A program made the translations under genes and the position numbers. Shown here one piece after another: positions 36,925 to 49,158 of a DNA stretch of 64,000 nt (within the stretch, counting starts at the first letter, position 1; every line of letters begins with the position of its first letter). The DNA is from Sphagnum compactum (Eukaryota; Bryophyta; Sphagnopsida; Sphagnales), in NCBI GenBank assembly GCA_965153455.1, contig OZ234496.1, positions 12,640,304-12,704,303 on the forward strand. The letters run 5' to 3'. The notes beneath the pieces are model-generated. The model searched no databases. It saw only the letters and a program-made list of their open reading frames with translations, and was not told the DNA's origin.

Positions 36925-39900
36925 GGACATTTTTGGGTCATCTCATGGGATTATTGTAAATTCGTGAGGTGGAAAGAAATTGGAAGTAGGATTGGAAGTC
37001 AAATGCATATATAAAGATGACCAAGTATCTGATTCAAAGGAGTGGAATGTTTCTTGGACATAGACCAAGGTGCTCAAGATGACTTAGAGATGTGAATTGT
37101 GATTCTTCTTTTTTCCATGAGAGAAATTGAATTCACTGTGATTGATTAGGGTTTATTGCTTGCCTAGCTGAATAGTTAGCCTCTCCATGTTTCCCATGCA
37201 TGCATGCATGCATGAAAACACATCAAGCACACAATAATTGGAGCAGACTAAGGTTAATAACAATCCAAGTTATTTTGTGTGTGCTATTTTAGCTTGTCAT
37301 CATAGAAGTCCATCATCTTGTCTATTCCAGACAGCCGAATGACATTATTTTCTGTTTGTAGATCATGGCAGTTAAGGCAATTCTAATTTTAGGATCTTGA
37401 TTGATGTGAAAGTCAGGGGTCCAATTCAATGGTTTTCTGTTGACCTACAGCTTCTTTGAGGGAATGAAATCTGATTGTACTGGAGCCTTGTGCATAGAAT
37501 TGTGCCACATGGCCTTTGGACATGCTATGTTCTGAGCAACAAATTAAGGTGACATTCTATGAGTTAGTGCTATGCTGACATCTCTTTTTCAGTTTCCCCC
37601 TGGTAATCTAGTCCTTGCACTTAAAAAGTTCAAACAGCTTACCAAATTTTGCTTTTCCTCAATGTGGAATACTGTCATGCCTCCATGTTCAAAACAGTGG
37701 GCACCATGTCAGTCTGTATGACATGCAGATGTGACTAGATTGCACGAGGAAATTCCGAAGAAAAGTCTATGTAGTCGCAATCCAACATAGCTCTGAAAGG
37801 CTCCAGCTATCAGCACATGGTTGGATCTTCTGTAGATATGGCCCAATTGTTTGGTGGAAACTGGAGCCAAAATGCGCAGTCTGCTGCATCACTTTCACCC
37901 AGCAGTTGAGTTTTGAGTTTTGACTGTATTGAGCAAAGAATGCTTTTTCTGAGAGCAGTTGGGTGGATTATAGCTATGTTGGCTGGCTGAGAACTGGAAG
38001 TCTGGAACCTACGTTCTGAACTGGAAGTCTGGAACTTATGTTGTGCATCTGGTGAACAATGGTCTGAAAACTATGTTTCACAGGGGGTCACAAACATTTC
38101 ATAGCGTATCCCTCTCGATTTCAAAAGCTTGCAATAACTTGACAGATGGATGGAGTCTATACTGAATGCCATAGAAAAAAAGCTAATTTAGAACAATGGG
38201 TGAGTAGCCTTTCCATACACTTGACTGTCAGTCTTTCGAAGAATTCCACTGTGGGTCCCAGCTTGTGCTTGTTGCTGTAGCTGAAGAGCCGTGGGCAGTG
38301 CAGTAAGACACATCCAGCAAAGCTCAGGGTGTTTGATTCACAAGTACCCAATTTTCACCATGATCCTTTTTTCTGATATGCAAGTTGTTGACATTAATGG
38401 CTTGAAATTTGGAAGTGATTTGAAGGAGAAATTTACCTTCAAAGATCCTCATGCTTCACACCAAGGCTCTCAAGGAACACAAGTACTGGGTGGTGCACCA
38501 ATATCTCTGGACAGGCTTTCAGAGAGCTGGACTGGAGTAACTGTGAGATGAGACTTTCTCCCAAGGGTTCTGGTGAATTTGGAATGCACTTAAATTGACT
38601 ATCCTACAACCCGATCATTCCTAAAACCCTTCAAAAGATTAATACCCTTAACCCCAAACCTGGGTTTTAGAAAGCAACTGCAGAACGAAGGCCAGTTGGG
38701 TTCTGTCACCAATTCTCTTTTGCCTTGTTGCACCAAGGCTGAATGCAATCTTGTGAATCTAATATCAGGTCTCCAGTCTTGAACGGACTCATACATGGGT
38801 GTTTCAGAAAAGTAGAGATGCCCTTTCAAGACTGGAGACGGCTGATATTAGATTCACATAACTAATAACATACTCCCTCCAATGCATTACCATATGCTGC
38901 ATGTAGATCTCACACATATGTTCAATCTGTGTTCTGTTGATTTGTGAGAATAAGACATTATGGGTCTCCTTTTCTTTTTTTCCCTGTTCATCAAGCACGT
39001 GAGGAGCTGCTGTTCCCCAAGTACCTGAAACTTGTTGCAATAAGACAATACTTTTCCTCTTTTATTTTCCTAGTTTTCATCTTGAAACTCCTTTAGCATA
39101 ATTCTTCTCCTTGTGAGGATCTCCTTTTAAAAATTTCCTTTGTATTGGGCGTTGGACTTATGCTCATGATCATCCCATCAACCTGTACTAGTGTGTGGCA
39201 TTGTGTGATGTCATTATGCATATCAAGCTGGTGGTGATGTTATGAGGTTCATAATGTTATTGTTGCTGTGAAAGAGCTGGAATTTCTGACTTCCAACTTC
39301 TACTTTCTTTGTTCTTCCTTTGCATATAAGGCGTGTTTGTCATGGAACTTTGGTGTTTTTAGGCTAGAGAATAGCCATGGAAAGGTGGGAGGAGACTTGG
39401 ACTTGGATGCATTGCTAATTGTTGTAATTTCTCCTTGGGTCTTGGATTGCAAGGGGAGTTATGCATCCATGGTGATAGATGTCATTCTTTGAGAGTGATT
39501 TTTCGCATGATGAACAAACTAGTCTATGTTGTGATCAATTGTAATTTTTAGTTAATTTGTTGAAAGTAAGGGTTATCTATTTGGTTTAGATTTACATTTG
39601 TGAACTATGCAATTCTTGATCCATGGGGGCAATGATTTGAAACACATTGTTGTATGCTTTTGGTAATAGCATGTTAGGAATAAGTTTATAATGCAAGGTA
39701 TACAACCATGATTATTTGAAAACCTATAAACTTCAACCCCTTCACCTCTAATTCATACCAATCATGCAACAATAAAGGACAAATGGAAATGGATATTGAA
39801 GGTAGTCTATGGCATCCCCATGTTATATGGCCTAATGAATGTTAGTACTTTTTGAACTCTTATACCAACCTAATTCAACTATTGACCCCAATATTTCATA

Positions 39901-42900
39901 GTCAAATGTTAGATCGATCTAATGTCTAATCTTTAATACTGTTACTTGTACCATGTTATATATGAAGCAACAAATTATATATTTGCCCAACATTGGTTTG
40001 AATTTTGATATGAGAAAAAACTTCCATTCATTATGAAAATAAAATGTTAAAATGTCTTAAAGTCAACAAAAGCCAATTTGAGTCACATCAATTTTGTATG
40101 TTGTGGACAAGTTTGTCTCCTTTTCTTACAAGTTGATTGCATGTGTAAATGCTTTAAAGGGCCAAATTCCATGAAGTTATCTCACAACTATTTAAGATCC
40201 ATTGCTAGTCACCATTCCATTCCCAACATAATGTAGATACTTGCCTATTTATTATGAGATTGAAGATTATAATCAAAATTATGGTGGATTAGGACATGAA
40301 AAACAATAGTACTATGTGATTGTGTGCACTTTGCATGCCCCTTACTTACTTACAAGTGAATTTGTAATTAACATATTATAACAATTTGAAAGCACTCACA
40401 TATTTTTCAATTCAATGATTACACAATTTTGTTAATGTCAAATTGTTTTCAATCTTTAATTGAATTTTTTTCTTGCATGTGAATTTTGATTATAAATCCT
40501 TTTTTTTTCATTCACTTAATCTTGCATATTCAAAAATCCCACCAATATGTGTAATTATTCTAACTTATCTAAGTCTACACAAACATTTAAGTAGTCAACA
40601 AGAGTGAGATACTCGCTTCAACTTCTAAACTTGAAGCACCCTTCACTTGAGACAATCACACCCCCATTTTGTTGGCTTTCAACTAGTTCAAAGCCTTCAA
40701 GTTTTACACCCTAATTAGGAAAGTCATATGCTTTATTGACTTTGTCTCAAACTTGGTATAGAAGCATTTGGGGAACTCATTTTGGATAGGTATAAGGGAT
40801 GGAGAATTTTAAGTAGGCTCAATGGATAAGGTTGTACAAATGTAAGTTTTTCATTTTGCAATGTTAGCTTGGGTTGAGTTGGTGGCTTGGGGTGGGATGG
40901 AAAGGGGTGACTTGGGGTTTTCCCTTCCTCCTCAAGGGGCTTTTAAAGATTTGGGGAACATTTTGGTCAAATGGGGCAATGATTTTTTCACATTGCAAAG
41001 GGGTTGTTTTTAGGGTGAAATGAAGAGGGTTTAACTATTCGTAGGGGTTGGGGATCGAATTTGATAATTTTTATATAATTTCAAAAGTTATATTTGTATT
41101 TCAATCTTTTTTGAAAAACATTAAATGAAAAACATAACCTTTAGGTTTTTTTTTGAAAATACATATACGACAAATGCCTAATGTTTGGAAAGTCAATTCC
41201 AAGGTTTTTATTCTTATTTTTATTAAACAAAATATTGGGTGGCACTCTTCTTTTTAGATCTTTTTTTGTCTTTTTGTGGGGGCCAAGTGGAAAAAAAGAA
41301 GAATATTTATTACACGAAATTATAATTATATATATATATATATATAGTCACCATAATATTGAACATGCATTTCTACGAAAACATCTTGCCACTCTATATT
41401 CACATCCAATGTTTCAAAAATAATTTGTGTTGCTTCAATCAAAAAGGCCAATTACACCCAAAGATGAAAATTGAGGCTCATGTTATAACTACTTAATACT
41501 AATCACAATAGGTACCCAACAAATATAGTTCAATAGGTACACACAATTTTATTAAAGAATATTATCCCAAGTTTAAAATGGTGACCAATAGTTTTGAAAA
41601 ATAGAGATGTTTTAACACTCCACCTATTGCATTCAATGCAACAAAAAATTGCTCAAATCTATTAAAAAAATGACAAAGATACACACCCTTTGGAGTGAAG
41701 GGGATAAACATTATTTTTTATAGTAGTTAAAATTGTTTACATTTTGGACCTTACAAGCTTTGGAAATTGTGTTTTGTTTTCTCCTTGAAAAACCTCATTA
41801 TTTTCTTAGTACTTTTTTCTATTGTTTATCCCATATCATTTGCCAAAGTTCAAATTTCATCAACAATATAAACATAAATGTCCTAGTGTACCTTAGGGAT
41901 TTTTAGATATTTTTTCTCCCAACATTTTTTCTCAATGAAATAAAACAAATAGGAAATCCCTTTAAAGGACCACATGCTTTTGAGAAAACCACCTACTTCA
42001 AATGTTTTGTAAAAGAGGAAATTGCTTCAATTAAAACTGTATTTTCTTTTTAATTTTTTTCTTTTATGATCAAATTCAATTTAATGGCCCCTACTCTATT
42101 TTAGTTTATTTAGTTCTTAAAGTTTTTATATATCCATGATTTAAAATTAAAATTCCAGGGGAGTAGCATTAAATGGGTCATGTTGGTTGCATGTTCATAT
42201 CCTTTTGGCCCACCATGCTTTTCCTAAAAATTCAAAAAAAAATATATATTTCAAATATTCAAAAAAATTACTACCAAAAAAAGTTTGTATTTTTTTTCCC
42301 AAGATAAAATCTCGGTAATTTTTGTTTTCAAATATTGAGAGTTTTAATGTTTGTGAAAAACCACGATAATTTTTTATACCATTATTTAAGTGTTATAAAA
42401 TGGATGGGAATTTGAAAATAAAATTGAGTATTTTTTTTAAAATCTTGGAAATAGAAAAATCAATATAATTTGAAATTTTGTTGAATGAATAAATTAATAA
42501 AAAGATTTCAAAAAATTGGATATAATTAGAAATATACCCATAATAAACTAATAAATTCAATACCATCAAAAGATGGGATGAAAAAATGAAATATAGCATA
42601 AGGAAATATTGTATTGGAGCTAAACATTTGATACATGCACTCTAAAGTTATTAAAACTTTTTGTTAATTTACTTTGTCGAGAAATGAAATGTTTTTCCAC
42701 ATAATTGAACAAAATGAAAGGTTCTAACTATTTTTGATACATTTAAGTTTCTTTTAATGATATTTAAAAGTGATAAATACATAAAATTTTAGGGTAAATG
42801 TTTAATGTTGTAAATCTAAAATATAATATTTGAATTATTTTGGAGCCATCATATGAACCCATAAATGGTTTAAGGTTTGGGTGTGAACCATGAAATGAAT

Positions 42901-43334
42901 GGTTGAAGCACATGGGATAGTGAAGAAAATATTATCTAAATGCTCATTATTATAGACCATTATTTAGTTGTCAAATCATGAATAACTTTGTTGAATGAAT
43001 TTAATTGAAGTCAAAAATAATCAAAGTTATGTAAAGTCAATGAAATTAATGGTAAAGGGTTAGGGTTTGAATGTTAAACCCATTCCAAATTAAAGCATTG
43101 TGCAATTCATTTTTTTGGTTCTTCATTACATTGCATGTTTTGCTTGGCCTATGATTTCATTTTGTAGTGTTGTTTTTAAAAAAATTCCTTTACAAATGTG
43201 TGTTTTCCAAGTGCGTTTGTTTTGTCATCTTGTTTGTTTGTTGTCAATTTACTTATGGTAAGTTGTTATTCTTTGCACTATGGTTGTTGTAGTGCCAAAA
43301 GGTAGATTGTTTATTGGGGTGGATGATTTAGATT
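36925..43334. other. 3' region of EMC5, then AT-rich intergenic DNA
   Basis: The EMC5 3' untranslated region begins at 36925. A GCAT tetranucleotide run lies at about 37196-37214 and a TA run at about 41327-41346. The area 37.2-39.5 kb is less AT-biased but shows no domain in any frame; 39.5-43.3 kb is very AT-rich. A GGCTCAATGGATAAGG motif near 40815 is a lone A-box-like stretch. No gene was recognised. Confidence 0.45.
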
Positions 43335-43949
43335 TCAAAGTTGATGTTTTATGAACCTTAACCTATTATTTATAAAATCAAGCATTCTAGCACCAACAAA
43401 TGATAATTCTTTTACCACAATAAGTTGCAATTGTTCATATTGGCATGTAAGCCTCTTTAATGAGTTTGATGATAAGTTTGGTAAAGTAAATAAAGATTGT
43501 TGGACAAGTATGTTCAATGTTGAATGTATTATTAAACCATCAATATTGAAGGCAACTTTACCTATGAATGCCATAAATAGAACCTTGGTTTTTGTTAAGT
43601 TTTTTAAAAAATAATAATTGTATAATCATAATAAGAATTTCATTATAAATTTTAGGGTAAAAGTTTTACTAATTCCAACACCCTCTATTATAAGTAAATA
43701 AATATGTGTATCAAAGTACAATTGTTTTCTATGCATAATGTCATCAAATGTTAGTTTTTGATCTTCGTTTAATTGTCTAACTAATCTACAATATTCAAAT
43801 TTCTCCATCGTGGAATATGATGATTTTGTGATAATCTCATCTTCTAAAATTTGTGATTTTTGGTTTGATCTATTATGTGATTGAATCACAAAATTAGATC
43901 GTGAATCATATTTTTTTAATATTAATTGTGTTTGTAATAGGGATTGCAT
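43335..43949 (-). pseudogene. PIF1/Helitron-type helicase fragment
   Basis: Two minus-strand frames, separated by a slip between 43626 and 43574, match consecutive parts of a PIF1-like helicase as found in plant Helitrons. The first has LNEDQKLTFDDIM, then a degraded Walker A region (EGVGISKTF). The second has GKVAFNIDGLIIHSTL, then VVKELSFVGARMLDF, the Walker B and following helix. The usual Asp-Glu of Walker B reads Lys-Glu, so ATPase function would be lost even without the frameshift. No Rep domain or Helitron terminus was found. Related sequence may continue upstream to about 44157. Confidence 0.75.
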
Positions 43950-46900
43950 AACGTGAATCCTTTATTTCATAGATTATACTATCATTCCAAATATTACCTT
44001 GATCATGTGATGGTTTTGATTTTGAATCAATTGAAGCATCCATTTCATTTATATTTGGATATGGCATTTTGTAGTTGAAAATATATTTAATCTTAAAAAT
44101 TCCACCATGTTGTTGACAATATATGTCATGCAATGTGACATTAGTTCCAAATTGCAACTTTTTTGAGTTTCAAAATGGTGAATATAATATAAGTTGTTCC
44201 CTTGATGAAATTTCAATATTTTTATAATAAATTTTAAACCAAATAATTTTGGGTTTGCAACGTTTTGAAGTTTTAATTTTTTTTATGCTATAAAAAGAAC
44301 CAAATTTTGATAATGAAAAATATTCATAATGATTACGATGATTGATGTATTTTTCGATGATTGATGAAACATTATATCAATTGGATATGGTTTTTAATGA
44401 TTCAATATAACTTGTGGTTTAACACAAAAGTGTGATCTTTGGAAAAAGTTTTGATGGATTGATATCTTTGATATGGATGATATAATGGTAAAGGAAGTGT
44501 ATAATTTTCTGAATTTTTAGATTCTTTGAATTTTGATGAAAATACCTATGTATTAAATTTGAAGAGAAAATTCACAATCCACACATGAAATTTTATAAAT
44601 ATAAAAGTAAATGCATTTAGTACACATGCTACTCTTTTGTGGTTTGCAGATACACATATTTAATTTATCTTAGACCCATATGGAATTGCAAAATATTGCA
44701 CATCATATATGACAAAAATAAATAAATAAATAATATCAAAATTACATTATATCATACAAACTTGCATCCCAAATAAAATAGATGCAAATACAAGAATTCA
44801 AAAGTTGAGTAATGTTTCTCTTAATGTTCGTTCAACTTGTTTCTTTTAAAATTTTCGAAGATTGAAATATTTTCTTTGCTTGTATATGTAGGTATTATTT
44901 TGAAAATGGATAATTCCTATTCATTTCAAAAGGTTTTATGGTATTTGTTTCATGCATGGGAGGCAATGGGTAATGAATCTACAAACAACATGGTTTTTAT
45001 TCTTATTGTTATGGAAAGAAATGATTAGCCTAGGAAAATGTTCCTTGTAACAACAAATTGATAAAGTATAGCAAATCAACAAGACTAGCAAAACAATTAA
45101 TTAAACAAATTGATATAACAAGTTGATTTCTTAGTAAGTTGATTACAGTAAAGCAGTTAGGCAAGTTAACATGTTGTAACAAAGTGACATAACAAAATAG
45201 GATGATAAGTCAAAATCACATGTTGATTAACCAAATCAACATGATAGTAGTGAAGCAATTATAACTACCTCCTAGACTATAGAAGACAAAATTCGATAAA
45301 TTATGAGGTTGTTGATAATTGTTGTTAGTTGGGTGGTAGACTTGTGATTACACTCAAAATGATTTATTTTAATGAAACATGTGAAGCATGTACTATGAAT
45401 TCTAATGAAAATTGATGAACATTTCCTTAATATGTTTAATTTGAATGCATTAAGATTTTGTAGGAATTGGATGTGTCCTACTTAGCATGTTTACATGGTA
45501 TTCATTTTAATGAGTAAAGACAAGGACCTAATAGCAAAGTAATAATGATCAAAGAATTAAATTAAAACTTGCAAAATTCTATCACTAACATTTGGTGACC
45601 ATGCTGGGGATGTGAGTTCCTCAACGTGGAAAAAATTGGAAGAAACTAGAAGATGAGGAATATTGAGTTTCAAATAATTAACATTTTTTCCATATGATTT
45701 TGAATAAATGGAAAGTGAAGAAGGAAAGGTTGAAATATATTAAGTAGATTTGTGATTGTCTACTTCATATACTTTTTGTGTTCTATCATGTGGATTTTTA
45801 GATATTATGAAAGTTTATAATCTTGAAAAATAAGGAAAAAAAGTCAATAAAATGACAATTTTGTGTGTTGAACAAGTGGTTACTTATTCCAATATATTTA
45901 CTTATTATGAGAAAAATGTGGCTAAGTTTGTCATTTTTTTACTATAATAATATTTATCAAAGATGGTGTGAACAATGGTAGATTACGACTACTAGCAGGA
46001 GAGAAAAATAATGGTTAAACGAAGTCATAGTAATAGGTAAAGGTAATAGAAAGTTAAGGAACTATTATAAGTATGGCTAGTCTTTTGTGGATTATTTATA
46101 TACACCCAAAAAAACACCATAACAATGTGATATATGGAATTGTTTTGTTGATAACTTAAAAACATTACCAAATTACATACATGAATTAATATTTAAAAAT
46201 TACATGAAAATTTAAAAGTATGATGTATTCTAAAACACTAATAATTGACAACACAAAATTAACCAAGTTTAAAAGATGGTTGCTAGTAATGGTTCATTTA
46301 CTTTCATTGTTACTAATAAAAAAATAGCAGCAATTCATCATAAGGCAATATTTGCTAATAGAAGAGAGTTCAAATATTGGAACCTTTATTGAAAGAAGGT
46401 ACAATAACAGTAACACAAACTACTGGTGAAAGAATTGAAAAACAATCTTGATTGCACAGTGAAGGAACGAGATAATCAAGTGAACAAAAATCCTCCAACC
46501 TTCTCCCTTCTTCCTAAAGCTTCAGTTATACCTTGTAATCTTATTCATTCGGTCTACTTTAATTACCTACCCCTTATATCCTCTCGAACCCCCACACCCA
46601 ATAACCACACCTCTGGAAGAGGGCCAAAAAAAAAAGCCACTAAGACAAACCTCAACCCTTTGCTCCCCTCTCCCTAAATTTTCATCTATAAGCTTATCTC
46701 ACCCCATTTCACCGCAGCTCACCCAAGTTGAAAGAGTTAAAATCTACAACTAAACTAATCACTTTCTCCATTCGACCTAATTTTATTTTATTTTCCACAA
46801 TGCCTATACCCACCCATAAGGAGTTCCCACAATGCCTTTGTAAGACAGAGGCAATAATAGAAATCACAATAAGAGCACACTAAATAACCTTAAGTCAATC

Positions 46901-48844
46901 CCAAGCCACCAATTTATAGGTCATCCTCAAATCAATCTTCAACTTCAATAATTGTTCAATCACCCTAGTTCACCCCAACTTTTCTAGCAAGGCATCATCA
47001 ATCACTGATCAAGCCTGTATAAAAGAATATCAACTTGGTGCAACAATCTAGAAAACTCTCCATGGAAATTTCCTAGTGTATTTGAAGGGCACCTTTATAT
47101 CATTTTTGAGAAATCCCCCCCCTTGGGGCTTTAGCCTACATATAAGTGATCATCATTCGCATCAAAAGTGGAACCAGCAGATGATCAGCAGTTCCACCTA
47201 GGAAAAAGCCTTAAAGAGTACCTCAATAAAAGACCACCAAAACCAGTTGGGATTGTGCAACTACTAAATGTAGTAGAAATAGTTCAAATATTCAAATAAT
47301 TCAATGTGCTGATCAGATGGAACTTATTGGTTGCTTCTTCCCCATATCCATGAGTTTTAGGGTCTAGAGACCCTGATTTAGTAGAATTTGTACTCTCTTT
47401 AGAATTGCCCAGGGTGAACCAGCACCTATACTGAGTACCATGGTAAAAGCAGTGTTGGCCAGTTGTTCCTCTGTTTTTTTTTCTTTCCATGATTGGTGAG
47501 GCAGGGTCTTTCAAGGACTAGTTGGGACAAAACATGGAGGGGGGTAGGGTTAATTCTTGAGTTTAATCAAAGAAATTTTTCAATACCCACTCCAAAATAT
47601 ATGGGTTTAGCTAGGTCTCTGCAAAATCTATGTAGAACAACAGATTGGTTCTATGTTTGTATCTTATTCAATTTCAGATTTTACAAGTCAATTATGAATG
47701 ATCTACCCTTGGACCCTCGTTGATAACTGGCCATTTTCTCAATAACTGGCCATCATTGGTTCAGACCAACGCCGGTTGAAGCCTTATTATCGGGGTCAGT
47801 TCCAGGGCCAGTTTCAAGGCAGGATCCCAGTTTTAGGGCTAACAAGTAGCATGCTAAGTTCAAAAAGTGTGACTAATTGGAACACTAGAATCCAGCAATC
47901 TAGTGCACACAGAAGGTGTGTCCGCACATTAAAAAACCCCATCATGGGCAGTGACAACTTGAATTTGTATATTTTAGTTCACTGATTATAGCGTAGATAG
48001 GATTGAGAGCTAGAAACAGAGAGACATGAGACAAACCAGCCAATTGAGTGAGGAGTTGAATCAATGGGCACACAATTTTGTTGTTGTATAAAACTAACAA
48101 CACAACTCCTTCCCAATTTGATTTACACAAAAAATTTAGTACCAATATTGTTAACTTTGAACCTTGTAACAAAAAGCTTTAATGACTTCTGCAACTGAAA
48201 AAATCTTTGTTCTTTCCTGAGCTAGATATTTCATGAATTGCAAGTCTTAAGATGGACAAGGACCTGCATACAATTGCAAGAATTATAATGCAGAATGAAA
48301 ATATGAAAGTCAGTGCCTACTGAATGGGCATTCTGATTTAAGGTGCAGGGAAGGTGCACTGCACAATGCTTTCTGAAGCTTCTGAAAGCAATAAACAAGA
48401 ACAAACAGACCATAAGTGGATTTCCTCAAAGATAAAAGCAAGCAAATTTTTTTTGGGAGATATTTTGTCATCAGCCAAGCAACAATTTCTTTCACTCTTT
48501 ACAGTTGATTAAAGAGTGTGCACATACGAATGCATTTCTCCTCTCACTAGCATTTCAATGGTTTCAAGAACTCAGAGAGACTGACTAGAATGTTGTCACT
48601 GTGACACAAATTGAGAAACCCAACAGAAAATAACTTACTGGACATGACAGGACGCCAAATTTTATTTTGATGCCAAAATCTCTTAACACTTTGAGTGCCT
48701 AAAAGGTCCACTATCAGTTTTCCCAATCCGCCCTCAGATATATAGTAGCACAGCATATATTTCTAGGGAAGAGGAAAAGCTGGAAGTAAAAGCTGGCAAT
48801 ATAAAAATTCCTTGGAAAGAAGGTTGGAAAGGGCCGTCAACTAA
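43950..48844. other. AT-rich intergenic DNA
   Basis: No gene was recognised. Around 47408-47466 the GTGAACCAGCACCTATACTG patch matches one near 49749, and 47760-47850 is rich in GGTTC-type motifs related to the block at 9.2-9.7 kb. Confidence 0.4.
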
Positions 48845-49155
48845 GGGCAACTTTAGACGAGGGTCCAAGCAGGGACCAATGAATTCAAGCATTCTTATTG
48901 GTCCCAAGGCCTTTAGACGAGGGCCCAAGACCAAATAGTGGCAAAGTGAGGCTAAACCTATATGGCACCTGTTTTGGAGGGAAAATCAATTGGTTTGGAC
49001 CAAAAAAGAGTGCTAAAGGGAGAGCTCCTGATTTGGAGAACCAAGAATCAGGCTAGGGACAAAGGTACAGTCCAACTCAAGGATTCAATTTGATTCAAAT
49101 CAGTCCAAATTGGTTCCTAGGAAATTGGACCCTGGACCCTCGTCTAAAGTGGGCC
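48845..49155. mobile_element. Tourist-like MITE with TAA target duplication
   Basis: The 311-bp segment is flanked on both sides by TAA (48842-48844 and 49156-49158). The left end GGGCAACTTTAGACGAGGGT and the inverted right end GGCCCACTTTAGACGAGGGT match over a perfect 17-base core. A third copy of the core in direct orientation lies inside at 48911-48927. A TAA target site and GGGC-type end are the hallmark of PIF/Harbinger-derived (Tourist) MITEs. It has no coding capacity. Confidence 0.85.
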
Positions 49156-49158
49156 TAA

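Noticed and set aside
46426-46677. 83-residue frame with Pro/Lys-rich end
   Set aside because: No domain, low complexity, surrounding DNA not gene-like.
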